A stretch of 42,373 bases of DNA from positions 1-42,373 of the forward strand of contig NZ_JASFDV010000064.1 of assembly GCF_030766825.1 (NCBI RefSeq). The letters are read 5' to 3'. The stretch comes from Nocardiopsis sp. CC223A (GTDB taxonomy: Bacteria; Actinomycetota; Actinomycetes; Streptosporangiales; Streptosporangiaceae). This document shows positions 33,395 through 41,036 of the stretch, piece after piece. The position numbers and the translations under genes are program-made. Under the pieces are notes generated by a model that did no database searches, had not been told where the DNA came from, and worked only from the letters and a program-made list of their open reading frames with translations. Position 1 is the first letter of the stretch. Every line of letters starts with the position of its first letter.

Positions 33395-33402
33395 CACGGG
33401 CT

Positions 33403-33420
33403 CCCGCGGAACTCCGCGGG
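33403..33420 (-). terminator. First hairpin downstream of prs
   Basis: CCCGCGG (33403-33409) pairs with CCGCGGG (33414-33420), 10 bases after the prs stop. Together with the hairpin at 33363-33394 it forms a tandem terminator. Confidence 0.6.
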
Positions 33421-33429
33421 CCCGGGGCC

Positions 33430-34398
33430 CTACTCGAACAGACTCGTGACCGAGCCGTCCGTGAAGACCTCACTGATCGCACGCGCCACCAGCGGCGCGA
33501 TCGACAGCTGGGTGAGCTTCTCGAAGGACCGCGACTCGGGCACCGGCAGCGAGTTGGTGATGACCACCTCGGAGATGCGCGAGTTCTGGAGGCGCTCCGC
33601 GGCCGGGCCGGACAGCACACCGTGCGTGGCCGCCACCAGGACCTGCTTGGCGCCCTGCTCGAACAGCGCGTCGGCGGCCTTGACGATGGTGCCGCCGGTG
33701 TCGATCATGTCGTCCACCAGGACGCACACGCGGTCCTTGACCGTGCCGACGACCTCGTGGACGCGGACCTGGTTGGCCACGTCCGGGTCGCGGCGCTTGT
33801 GGATGATGGCCAGCGGGGCGCCCAGCCGGTCGGCCCAGCGGTCGGCGGTGCGCACGCGGCCCGCGTCGGGGGAGACCACGGTGATCTCGGAGACGTCGAC
33901 CCGGTTCGCGATGTGGTCGGCCAGGATCGGCAGCGCGAACAGGTGGTCGACCGGTCCGTCGAAGAAGCCCTGGATCTGGTCCGTGTGCAGGTCGACGGCC
34001 ATCATGCGGTCGGCGCCGGCGGTGCGGAACAGGTCGGTCATCAGGCGGGCCGAGATGGGCTCGCGGCCGCGGTGCTTCTTGTCCTGGCGGGCGTACCCGA
34101 AGAACGGGGTGACCACGGTGATGCGCTTGGCGGAGGCGCGCTTGAGCGCGTCCACCATGATCAGCTGCTCCATGATCGACTCGTTGATCGGGTCGGCGTG
34201 CGCCTGGATCACGAAGGCGTCCGAGCCGCGGACCGACTCCAGGTAGCGGACGAAGATCTCACCGTTGGCGAAGGTGTCGAACCGGGTGGGGACCACCTCG
34301 ATCCCCAGTTCCTTCGCGACCTCTTCGGCCAGACTCGGGTGCGTGCGCCCCGAGAACAACAACAGGTTCTTCTGACCGGTGGCCTTCATGCCGCTCAC
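33430..34398 (-). CDS. prs: Ribose-phosphate pyrophosphokinase (PRPP synthetase)
   Basis: Makes PRPP from ribose 5-phosphate and ATP for nucleotide, His and Trp synthesis. 322 residues. Landmarks: NLLLFSGRTHPSLAEEVAKE, RFDTFANGEIFVRYLESVRG, TPFFGYARQDKKHRGREPIS (flexible catalytic loop region), AVDLHTDQIQGFFDGPVDHL and the PRPP-binding loop VCVLVDDMIDTGGTIVKAAD. GTG 34398 is chosen because GGGGGAGA is 6 bases upstream; ATG 34389 is an alternative three codons later. It follows glmU by 20 bases, so they share a transcript. Confidence 0.97.
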   Translation of the reverse strand: MSGMKATGQKNLLLFSGRTHPSLAEEVAKELGIEVVPTRFDTFANGEIFVRYLESVRGSDAFVIQAHADPINESIMEQLIMVDALKRASAKRITVVTPFFGYARQDKKHRGREPISARLMTDLFRTAGADRMMAVDLHTDQIQGFFDGPVDHLFALPILADHIANRVDVSEITVVSPDAGRVRTADRWADRLGAPLAIIHKRRDPDVANQVRVHEVVGTVKDRVCVLVDDMIDTGGTIVKAADALFEQGAKQVLVAATHGVLSGPAAERLQNSRISEVVITNSLPVPESRSFEKLTQLSIAPLVARAISEVFTDGSVTSLFE

Positions 34399-34418
34399 GT
34401 GTTTCTCCCCCACAGTCA

Positions 34419-35912
34419 CTACTGATCGCCGGCTCTGTGCCGCCCTGCGTCCTCGACGCCCTCCGTGCCCCGGGCCGACCGCGCCCGCAGCGCCGCCTCG
34501 GCCGAGGCGGTCCCCGGGCGCTTGCGCTCGGTCCACCCCTCCACGTTGCGCTGCCGGTGCCCTTCGGACACGGCCAGCGCACCGGGCGGGACGTCGTCCC
34601 GGACCACGGCCCCGGCCCCGGAGTAGGCGCCGTCGCCCACGGTGACCGGGGCGACGATCGTGTTGTCGCTGCCGATGCGCACGTGGTCGCCGATGGTGCT
34701 CCGGGACTTGTCGACCCCGTCGTAGTTGACGAACACCGACGAGCAGCCGATGTTGCTGCCGACGCCGATGTCGGCGTCGCCGACGTAGGTCAGGTGCGGG
34801 ACCTTGGAACCGCTGCCGATGTTCGCGTTCTTGACCTCCACGAACGCACCGGCCTTGGTCCGGTCGGCCAGGCGGGTGCCCGGCCGGAGGTAGGTGTAGG
34901 GACCGACGTCGGCCCCGGGGCCGATCTCGGCGCGGTCCGCGGTGGTCCGGCGGACCTCGGCCCCGTCGCCCACGACGGTGTCGGTCAGGTCGCTGTCGGG
35001 ACCGATGACCGCGCCCTCGCCGATGACGGTGGCGCCGCGCAGGCGGGTGCCGGGCTCGACGAGGGTGTCGCGGCCGATCCGCACGTCCACGTCGATCCAG
35101 GTCGTGGCGGGGTCCACGACGGTGACCCCGGCGAGCATGTGCGCGCGCAGGAGGCGGTCGTTGAGCAGGCGGCGGGCCTCGGCGAGATGGACGCGGTTGT
35201 TGACGCCACGGACCTCGTCGGCGTCCTCGGCGGCCCAGGCGCCGACCCGGTGGCCGTCGCCGCGCAGCAGCGCGATGGCGTCGGTGAGGTACTCCTCGCC
35301 CTTGGCGTTGTCGCTGCCGATGCGCTGCACGACCTGCGCCAGCAGGGCGCCGTCGAAGGCGTACATGCCGGAGTTGATCTCGTCGACGGCGAGTTCCTCG
35401 GGGGTGCCGTCGGCCTGCTCGACGATGGAGGTGAAGTCGCCGTCGGCGTCGCGAACGATGCGCCCGTAGCCGTGGGGGTCGGGGACGCGGGCCGACAGGA
35501 CGGTGACGGCGTTGCCCTCCTTCTCGTGGAAGGAGACCAGCTCGGCGAGCGTGGCGCCGCGCAGCAGCGGGGTGTCCCCGCAGGTGAGAACGACGGTGCC
35601 GGTGGGCTCGATGCCCTGGCGGGCCAGGTCCTCCAGGGCCATGCGCACCGCGTGCCCGGTGCCCTTCTGTTCCTCCTGGATGGCGGTGACCGCCTGGGGG
35701 GCGATCTGCGCCAGGTGCTCGGCGATGCGCTCGCGGGCGTGTCCGAGGACGACGGCCGTGTGCAGCGGGCCGAGTTCGCGGGCGGCGGCCAGCACGTGGC
35801 CGACCAGGCTGCGGCCGCCGATCTCGTGGAGCACCTTGGGGAGTTGGGACTTCATCCGGGTGCCCTCGCCCGCGGCGAGGACGATGACGGCAGCCGGGCG
35901 GTTCACGCTCAC
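34419..35912 (-). CDS. glmU: Bifunctional GlcN-1-P acetyltransferase / GlcNAc-1-P uridyltransferase
   Basis: Produces UDP-GlcNAc for peptidoglycan and other glycans. 497 residues. The uridyltransferase domain begins AAVIVLAAGEGTRMKSQLPK (about 5-25) and includes EEQKGTGHAVRMAL and VLTCGDTPLLRG; the left-handed beta-helix acetyltransferase domain (about 265-455) has GVTVVDPATTWIDVDVRIG, YLRPGTRLADRTKAGAFVEV with the catalytic His replaced by the usual Lys-rich context, and NIGCSSVFVNYDGVDKSRS. The start could be GTG 35912 or GTG 35906; GAGGGG lies 9 bases before 35912. A polar tail of about 40 residues follows the family domain. Confidence 0.95.
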   Translation of the reverse strand: MSVNRPAAVIVLAAGEGTRMKSQLPKVLHEIGGRSLVGHVLAAARELGPLHTAVVLGHARERIAEHLAQIAPQAVTAIQEEQKGTGHAVRMALEDLARQGIEPTGTVVLTCGDTPLLRGATLAELVSFHEKEGNAVTVLSARVPDPHGYGRIVRDADGDFTSIVEQADGTPEELAVDEINSGMYAFDGALLAQVVQRIGSDNAKGEEYLTDAIALLRGDGHRVGAWAAEDADEVRGVNNRVHLAEARRLLNDRLLRAHMLAGVTVVDPATTWIDVDVRIGRDTLVEPGTRLRGATVIGEGAVIGPDSDLTDTVVGDGAEVRRTTADRAEIGPGADVGPYTYLRPGTRLADRTKAGAFVEVKNANIGSGSKVPHLTYVGDADIGVGSNIGCSSVFVNYDGVDKSRSTIGDHVRIGSDNTIVAPVTVGDGAYSGAGAVVRDDVPPGALAVSEGHRQRNVEGWTERKRPGTASAEAALRARSARGTEGVEDAGRHRAGDQ

Positions 35913-36254
35913 TGGAGGAGACCCCTCGTGATAGCTGGCTAGGAAGAAGACGATCTCGCGGTCGGCGTTCGGCGGGGCGTTCCTCGTACCGTGCACGGCG
36001 CTGACCCGCCGTGCGGCCGACATGGGAAGGATACATCCGCGTCACAGGCCCCCGGCGGCGGAGACGGGCCCGGCGGAGTGGGCGGTCGGGCCCGCCGGCC
36101 GCTCACGGGCTCTGTTGCGGCAGGGGCCGGAGCGGGGATGTGATGTGCGCCGCTCCGGTCGGCGCCCGGTCCTCCCGGTGCGCGGTGCTCGCGGTACACC
36201 CGGTGGGCGCGGTGGCCGCCGACGACAGGGCGGCGGCCGCCGGCGACGCGTCTG
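35913..36254. other. Intergenic region between tRNA-Gln and glmU
   Basis: 342 bases without a supported gene. The open frames in it have no ribosome site or domain. It likely contains the glmU promoter. Confidence 0.45.
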
Positions 36255-36326
36255 CTCCCGGACCAGGGCTCGAACCTGGACGATGGGGACCAAAACCCCA
36301 CATGCTGCCGATTACATCATCCGGGA
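36255..36326 (-). tRNA. tRNA-Gln (anticodon TTG)
   Basis: On the minus strand the acceptor TCCCGGA pairs with TCCGGGA; the D arm contains GTAATCGGCAGC; the anticodon stem TGGGG/CCCCA frames the loop TTTTGGT, anticodon TTG; the T arm is CCAGG-TTCGAGC-CCTGG. The discriminator is G and CCA is not encoded. A tRNA-Gln upstream of glmU is a common actinobacterial order. Confidence 0.93.
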
Positions 36327-36397
36327 ACACGCCGGGCGCGAGTCCCCGCGCCGACATGACGGTCACCAAGATAGCGCCTTCGCAACGGCCCTTGCCA

Positions 36398-36432
36398 AAC
36401 CTACGGGTTCGTAGGTTACGGTTACGTAGGTA
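36398..36432 (+). promoter_or_regulatory. Inverted-repeat operator upstream of the desaturase-TetR pair
   Basis: AACCTACG (36398-36405), four bases, CGTAGGTT (36410-36417) is a perfect inverted repeat; another half-site ACGTAGGT follows at 36424-36431. TAGGTT inside it fits a TANNNT -10. The TetR gene in the same operon is the likely binder. Confidence 0.65.
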
Positions 36433-36539
36433 TAGGTAGGGCCGTCGCGGCGGATGCCCGCGCACTCCCGGCACGCCCTGACCTCACAGACGAACAAGCG
36501 ACGAACGAACGACGTTTCCGATTCACGAGGCAGGGATTC

Positions 36540-37526
36540 ATGACCGCCGCACCCGAGACGCCCACCGGGGGGACGGCCGCCCCCGCGGCCGAGACCACCG
36601 CCACCAAGCGCACCCCGATCCCCGAGTACGAGCCCGAGCTGCGCGGGCGCGCCGAGCGCTTCACCGTGTTCGCGTTCGTGTTCATCCCGCTCATCGCGCT
36701 GCTCGCCTCCGTCCCGTTCTTCTGGGGCTGGGGGCTGAGCCTGGTCGACATCGCCATCGCCACGGTCTTCTACCTGATCAGCGGGCTGGGCATCACGGTC
36801 GGCTTCCACCGCCACTTCACCCACGGCTCGTTCCGCGCCAACCGCCCGCTCAAGATCGCGCTCGCGGTCGCCGGGTCGCTGGCCATCGAGGGCAGCGTCG
36901 TCAAGTGGGTGGCCGACCACCGCCGCCACCACAAGTACGCGGACGCCGAGGGCGACCCGCACTCGCCGTGGCGGTTCGGCGACGACTGGAAGTCGGTCGC
37001 CAAGGGCCTCTACTACGCGCACATGGCGTGGATGTACCTCGACGAGAAGAAGACCTCGCCCCGCCGCTTCGCCCCGGACCTGCTCAAGGACAAGGACATC
37101 GTCCTCGTCGACAAGCTGTTCCTGCCGCTCGTGATCTTCTCGCTGGGCGCCCCGGCTCTCATCGGCGGCCTGGTCACCATGTCCTGGTGGGGCGCGGCCA
37201 CCGCGTTCTTCTGGGCGAGCCTGGTCCGGGTGGCGCTGCTGCACCACGTGACCTGGTCGATCAACTCCATCTGCCACACCATCGGCGAGGAGAACTTCGA
37301 GGTGCGCGACCGCTCCCGCAACGTGTGGTGGCTGGCCATCCCGTCGTTCGGCGAGTCCTGGCACAACCTGCACCACGCCGACCCGACCTGCGCCCGGCAC
37401 GGCGTGTTCAAGGGCCAGATCGACATCTCCGCGCGCGTCATCTGGTTCTTCGAGAAGTTCGGCTGGGCCACCAAGGTCCGCTGGCCCGACAACGAGCGAC
37501 TCGCCGCCAAGCGGGTCAGCGTTTAG
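36540..37526 (+). CDS. Acyl-CoA / acyl-lipid delta-9-type fatty acid desaturase
   Basis: Membrane di-iron enzyme that inserts a double bond into fatty acyl chains. 328 residues with a Pro/Thr-rich head (1-30), hydrophobic pairs at about 43-80 and 195-225, and the three histidine boxes HRHFTH (about 93-98), HRRHH (about 127-131) and HNLHH (about 275-279), the integral-membrane desaturase pattern. ATG 36540 follows a weak AGG site. The TetR gene begins 14 bases after the stop, so the pair is one operon with an inverted repeat in front. It probably adjusts membrane fluidity under TetR control. Confidence 0.93.
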   Translation: MTAAPETPTGGTAAPAAETTATKRTPIPEYEPELRGRAERFTVFAFVFIPLIALLASVPFFWGWGLSLVDIAIATVFYLISGLGITVGFHRHFTHGSFRANRPLKIALAVAGSLAIEGSVVKWVADHRRHHKYADAEGDPHSPWRFGDDWKSVAKGLYYAHMAWMYLDEKKTSPRRFAPDLLKDKDIVLVDKLFLPLVIFSLGAPALIGGLVTMSWWGAATAFFWASLVRVALLHHVTWSINSICHTIGEENFEVRDRSRNVWWLAIPSFGESWHNLHHADPTCARHGVFKGQIDISARVIWFFEKFGWATKVRWPDNERLAAKRVSV

Positions 37527-37540
37527 GATTCTTGACCATC

Positions 37541-38191
37541 ATGGGAGCAGCCGACAGCGAGCAGAGGATCCGTGTGCGCCGCAAGCGCATGACGGGCGAG
37601 GAGCGTCGGCGGCAGCTGCTGGAGATCGGCCGGGAGCTGTTCGCCGAACGCGGGTTCGACGCGACCTCCGTGGAGGAGATCGCCGCACGGGCGGGCGTGT
37701 CCAAACCCGTGGTGTACGAGCACTTCGGCGGCAAGGAGGGCATCTACGCGGTCGTCGTCGACCAGGAGATGCGCACCCTGGTGGGCATGGTCTCGGAGGC
37801 GCTCACCGCCGACAGCGCCCGCAACAAGATCGAGAAGGCGGCCCTGGCCCTGCTGCGCTACGTCGAGGAGAACACGGTCGGGTTCCGGGTGCTGACCCGT
37901 GACTCGCACGTGGCCTCCGGAACGGGGAGTTTCGCCGGCCTGATCAACGACATCGCCAGCCAGGTCGAGTACATCATGGTGGACGAGTTCGCCGAGCGGG
38001 GCTACGACCCCGCACTCGCCCCCATGTACGCCCAGGCACTGGTGGGCATGTGGGCCCTGACCGGCCAGTGGTGGCTGGAGGTGCGCAGGCCCAAGCGCGA
38101 GGTGGTGGCGGCGCACCTGGTCAACCTGGCGTGGAACGGGCTGTCGAGCCTGGAGGCCAAGCCCAGGCTGCGGACCAGGCGAAGCCGCTAG
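37541..38191 (+). CDS. TetR-family regulator of the adjacent desaturase (inferred)
   Basis: 216 residues. The N-terminal HTH is typical: RRRQLLEIGRELFAERGFDA, TSVEEIAARAGVSKPVVYEH and FGGKEGIYAVVVDQE (about 20-70). The C-terminal ligand domain (75-205) is helical and resembles TetR proteins found beside desaturases, which sense acyl-CoAs. ATG 37541 is taken; TTG 37532, closer to AGGA, is possible. Co-transcribed with the desaturase, it may repress both through the inverted repeat at 36398-36432; that is inference. A hairpin CCGCTCG-TCG-CGAGCGG follows the stop. Confidence 0.9.
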   Translation: MGAADSEQRIRVRRKRMTGEERRRQLLEIGRELFAERGFDATSVEEIAARAGVSKPVVYEHFGGKEGIYAVVVDQEMRTLVGMVSEALTADSARNKIEKAALALLRYVEENTVGFRVLTRDSHVASGTGSFAGLINDIASQVEYIMVDEFAERGYDPALAPMYAQALVGMWALTGQWWLEVRRPKREVVAAHLVNLAWNGLSSLEAKPRLRTRRSR

Positions 38192-38353
38192 GGCGTGTTC
38201 CGTGGACGCCGCTCGTCGCGAGCGGGGTCCCGGTGCATGCACCGCAGGGCCGGAGAAGGAGTCGGGGCGGGTTCTCCTGTCGACCGGTGAGAACTCGGCG
38301 GGGGATGTGCCGGGGCGCCGCGCGGCAGGGTGGGCACCCGCGGAACACGCCCT
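38190..38353. repeat. Possible small mobile-element remnant bounded by 13-bp inverted repeats
   Basis: AGGGCGTGTTCCG (38190-38202) and its exact reverse complement (38341-38353) bound 164 bases that contain further palindromes, including CGGTGCATGCACCG (38231-38244). No target duplication is clear and there is no coding gene. Confidence 0.35.
38209..38225 (+). terminator. Hairpin after the TetR gene
   Basis: CCGCTCG (38209-38215), TCG loop, CGAGCGG (38219-38225), 17 bases past the stop; no T-run. Confidence 0.5.
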
Positions 38354-38383
38354 GGGAGGAACGGCCCGGGCGCGGGATCTCTC

Positions 38384-38440
38384 GTGGGGCGGGTGTGCAT
38401 CGCATACCCGCCCCACTATCTTGATGTCAAGAGATATGCT
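38384..38440 (+). promoter_or_regulatory. MarR operator and leaderless promoter, preceded by a hairpin
   Basis: An 11-bp stem (38384-38394 / 38406-38416) precedes the palindrome CTTGATGTCAAG (38420-38431), a MarR-type site. It abuts TATGCT (38435-38440), a TANNNT -10 only 6 bases from the ATG at 38447, which suggests a leaderless, autoregulated transcript. Confidence 0.6.
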
Positions 38441-38446
38441 GGACCC

Positions 38447-38950
38447 ATGCGCGATGAGGTGGATGGGCTGATCGAGGCGTGGCGCGCCGAACGGCCGGAC
38501 GTGGACGTGACGCCGCTCGAAGTGCTCAGCCGGGTGTCCCGGCTCGCCCGACACCTGGACAGGGCCCGGCGGACCGTGTTCACCGAGCACTCCCTGGAGC
38601 CCTGGGAGTTCGACGTCCTGGCCGAGCTGCGCCGCTCCGGCCCGCCCTACGAGCTGAGCCCCGGCCGCCTGCTGCGCGCCACCCTGGTGACCTCCGGGAC
38701 CATGACGAACCGGGTGGACCGGCTGGCCGCCGCGGGGCTGGTGCGGCGCCGCCCCGACCCCGCCGACAAGCGCGGGGTGCTGGTGCGGCTGACCGACAAG
38801 GGCGCCGAGCGCATCGACGCGGCGCTGGAGTCGCTGCTGAGCTACGAGGAGACGCTCCTGGCCCCGATGCCCGCGCGGGAGCGCGAGCAGCTCGCATCGT
38901 TACTGAGATGCCTCCTGGTGCCCCTCGACACCGAACCTTCCAGTCGGTAA
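38447..38950 (+). CDS. MarR-family transcriptional regulator
   Basis: 167 residues. A helical dimerisation start (about 1-45) is followed by the winged HTH: WEFDVLAELRRSGPPYELSP, GRLLRATLVTSGTMTNRVDR, LAAAGLVRRRPDPADKRGVL (about 50-115), with the wing Asp-Lys-Arg, then a C-terminal helix pair. ATG 38447 has no ribosome site but lies 6 bases after a -10-like TATGCT, so translation of a leaderless mRNA is likely. The palindrome overlapping that promoter suggests self-repression. The downstream SGNH lipoprotein starts 85 bases later and may be a target. Confidence 0.92.
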   Translation: MRDEVDGLIEAWRAERPDVDVTPLEVLSRVSRLARHLDRARRTVFTEHSLEPWEFDVLAELRRSGPPYELSPGRLLRATLVTSGTMTNRVDRLAAAGLVRRRPDPADKRGVLVRLTDKGAERIDAALESLLSYEETLLAPMPAREREQLASLLRCLLVPLDTEPSSR

Positions 38951-39035
38951 CTGTTGTTACCCGGCGGTATCCGTCCTCTCACCGGGGCCGCCACGGGCGC
39001 GCATCCCTTGGTCTTCATCTGGTTGGAGAACGACA

Positions 39036-40043
39036 GTGAGAATCCGGTGGAACGTCCGGTGCGCCGCTCTCGTCGCGGTGGCCGCGACGGCCGTGGCGGC
39101 GGCCGGCTGCGCGGGCGGCGACGGAGAGGACGTGTCGGCGGGGGCACAGGAGCGGTACTACCTCTCCCTGGGCGACTCGCTGACGGTGGGCGTGCAGCCG
39201 GGCGAGGGCGGGCCCGCCGAGACCTCCGACGGGTACACGGACATCCTGTACCGCACCCTGTACGACGCCGATTCCACGCTGCGCCACGAGCGCAGCGGCT
39301 GCGGCGGTGAGGACACCACGACGTTCCTCGAAGGCGGGATCCCCCGCTGCGACGAGCGGTACGGGGGCCGCTCGCAGCTCGAAGCCGCCGAGGAGTTCCT
39401 CGCCGACCACCGGGGGCGGGTGGACCTGGTCACGGTGGCCATCGGCGGCAACAACTTCACCCGCTGCGTCGTGGGCATCGAGAACGTGGAGAACGGCGGG
39501 CGGCCCGTCGTCGACACCGGTTGCGTCGACGACGGCCTGGAGCGCATCGAGACCGAGGTGCCCGTGATCGCCTCCCGGCTGCGTGCCGCGGCCGGCCCGG
39601 ACACCCAGGTCATCGCGATGACCTACTACAACCCGTTCCTCGCCGCGCTGCTGCTCGAACCCGAGGAGCCCGCGGAGGACGAAGAGGACGAGGAGGCCCC
39701 CGGGGACGCCGGGGCCGACCCGGAAGCGGGTCCGGGCCTGGGCGAGGTCGAGGGCGAGATCCCCTTCGACGCGACCTTCGCCGGGTACGCCACCGAGGTC
39801 CTACAGGCCATGAACGAGTCCCTGCGGGAGTCCTACGCCGCCGAGGACATCGAGGTGGCCGACGTGGAGGCGGCGTTCGACTCCGCCGACTTCGACGTCC
39901 CGGAGGAGGGCGCCATGCCCACCAACCTCCAGGCGATCTGCGACTACACGTGGATGTGCGACCCGGAGCTGGGCCCGGACATCCACACCAACAAGGCCGG
40001 GGCCACGGTCATCGCCGAGGAGTTCGCCACCCTGGTCCGCTGA
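39036..40043 (+). CDS. SGNH/GDSL-family lipoprotein hydrolase with acidic insert
   Basis: 335 residues from GTG 39036 with TTGGAGAA upstream. The first 25 residues are a lipoprotein signal (CAALVAVAATAVAAAGC) with the lipobox Ala-Ala-Gly-Cys. The SGNH motifs follow: YLSLGDSLTVG with Ser48, VTVAIGGNNF (block III Asn), and GPDIHTNKAG near the C-terminus with His317. Between residues about 206 and 240 is an unusual acidic Glu/Asp/Pro insert (EPEEPAEDEEDEEAPGDA) within the fold, perhaps a calcium or surface loop. It probably hydrolyses extracellular esters while anchored to the membrane. A strong hairpin follows. Confidence 0.88.
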   Translation: MRIRWNVRCAALVAVAATAVAAAGCAGGDGEDVSAGAQERYYLSLGDSLTVGVQPGEGGPAETSDGYTDILYRTLYDADSTLRHERSGCGGEDTTTFLEGGIPRCDERYGGRSQLEAAEEFLADHRGRVDLVTVAIGGNNFTRCVVGIENVENGGRPVVDTGCVDDGLERIETEVPVIASRLRAAAGPDTQVIAMTYYNPFLAALLLEPEEPAEDEEDEEAPGDAGADPEAGPGLGEVEGEIPFDATFAGYATEVLQAMNESLRESYAAEDIEVADVEAAFDSADFDVPEEGAMPTNLQAICDYTWMCDPELGPDIHTNKAGATVIAEEFATLVR

Positions 40044-40059
40044 CCCCGCCCGCGCACGC

Positions 40060-40098
40060 GGCGAAGGCGCCGGAGCCCCACGGTCCGGCGCCTTCGCC
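40060..40098 (+). terminator. Terminator after the SGNH lipoprotein gene
   Basis: A perfect 15-bp stem GGCGAAGGCGCCGGA (40060-40074) / TCCGGCGCCTTCGCC (40084-40098) with a 9-base loop, 17 bases past the stop. Confidence 0.75.
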
Positions 40099-40128
40099 GT
40101 GCGCGGACCCGCTTTCCTGGACCTGGAC

Positions 40129-40144
40129 GTACATAATCCTGTAC
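40129..40144 (+). promoter_or_regulatory. Candidate YefM-YoeB operator and promoter
   Basis: Two GTAC cores (40129-40132 and 40141-40144) flank ATAATCCT. YefM-type antitoxins bind paired sites with a TGTACA-like core, and CATAAT between them can act as -10. Confidence 0.5.
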
Positions 40145-40181
40145 CTTGAAATCACCGCATAGGCCGCCGGGAGGACAAGAA

Positions 40182-40433
40182 ATGAAGACCATGAGCTACA
40201 CCGAATCCCGCGCCAACTACGCGGCCACCCTCGATGCCGTCGTCAACGACAGAGAAGAAGTGGTGATCACGAGAGCCGGACACGAGCCCGTGGTCATGAT
40301 CGCCCTGTCCGAGTACGAGGCCCTCAGGGAGACCGCCTACCTCCTGCGCAGTCCCGAGAACGCCCGGCGCCTGGTCTCGGCCATCGAGGAGCTGGAGGCC
40401 GGCCACGGCATAGAGCGGGAGCCGGCCGAATGA
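40182..40433 (+). CDS. yefM: YefM-type antitoxin (Phd/YefM family)
   Basis: 83 residues from ATG 40182 with GGGAGGA upstream. The N-terminal DNA-binding half is MSYTESRANYAATLDAVVND (from residue 4 on) with VVITRAGHEPVVMIALSEYEA, the YefM signature; the C-terminal acidic half (LRSPENARRLVSAIEELEAG) is the toxin-binding part, unfolded when free. It neutralises YoeB and represses the operon together with it. ATGA overlap with the toxin gene gives coupled translation. Confidence 0.95.
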   Translation: MKTMSYTESRANYAATLDAVVNDREEVVITRAGHEPVVMIALSEYEALRETAYLLRSPENARRLVSAIEELEAGHGIEREPAE

Positions 40434-40690
40434 CGCTGATCTGGGCCCGGGGAGCATGGGAGGACTATCTCTGGTGGCAGGGGCAGGACCGAAAAATCCT
40501 CAAACGCATCAACACCCTCATCAGGGACATCGAGCACAACGGCAACGAGGGTGTGGGCAAACCCGAGTCCTTGCGCCACGGCTTCCAGGGGTACTGGTCC
40601 CGACGGATCACCGACGAACACCGGCTGGTGTACAAGATCTCCGGTGATGAGATCCGCATCGCCGCCTGCCGCTACCACTACGGCAAATAG
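40430..40690 (+). CDS. yoeB: YoeB-type ribosome-dependent mRNA endonuclease toxin
   Basis: 86 residues, almost exactly the E. coli YoeB length. Start MTLIWARGAWEDYLWWQGQD, centre GKPESLRHGFQGYWSRRITD, end IAACRYHYGK. The catalytic residues known from YoeB are all in register: Glu46, Arg65, His83 and Tyr84, so the toxin looks intact. It cuts mRNA in the ribosomal A site when the antitoxin is degraded. It converges with a small unknown gene that ends 20 bases downstream. Confidence 0.96.
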   Translation: MTLIWARGAWEDYLWWQGQDRKILKRINTLIRDIEHNGNEGVGKPESLRHGFQGYWSRRITDEHRLVYKISGDEIRIAACRYHYGK

Positions 40691-40710
40691 GACGCCTTCG
40701 CCGTACGCGG

Positions 40711-40938
40711 TCAGGGGGTGTGGCGGGCGAGGGGGCCGAAGCGGGCGGTGACGGCGCCGAGGAGGAAGTGCGCGGCCTGGTGCTCGGTCAGCGGGATGAC
40801 GCCCACCGGCATGGTGACGCGGTAGGGGTGCTCGTCGTCGGGGCGGATCTCGAAATCCTCGATCAGCCCCTGGGACAGCAGCAGGGTCAACCCCTCCCGC
40901 ACCTTCCCCGCCCGGTTGTCCGAAGCCCACATGACCAT
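40711..40938 (-). CDS. Small protein of unknown function
   Basis: 75 residues from ATG 40938 (or 40932); the frame is open further upstream without a better start. Codon third positions are nearly all G or C, as in real genes here. The sequence VREGLTLLLSQGLIEDFEIR followed by PYRVTMPVGVIPLTEHQAAH suggests an alpha/beta fold with no membrane segment or signal. I do not recognise a family. It lies between the convergent YoeB gene and the MDR oxidoreductase gene (98 bases), on the same strand as the latter. Confidence 0.6.
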   Translation of the reverse strand: MVMWASDNRAGKVREGLTLLLSQGLIEDFEIRPDDEHPYRVTMPVGVIPLTEHQAAHFLLGAVTARFGPLARHTP

Positions 40939-41036
40939 GCCGCCACCGTAACCGGCGGACGGGTCGGACACACCGCGTCGGACAGAATCCCCGGCAAAGC
41001 ATGCCCACCGTCCTTTTCCGGACATTCTGGGCACAC

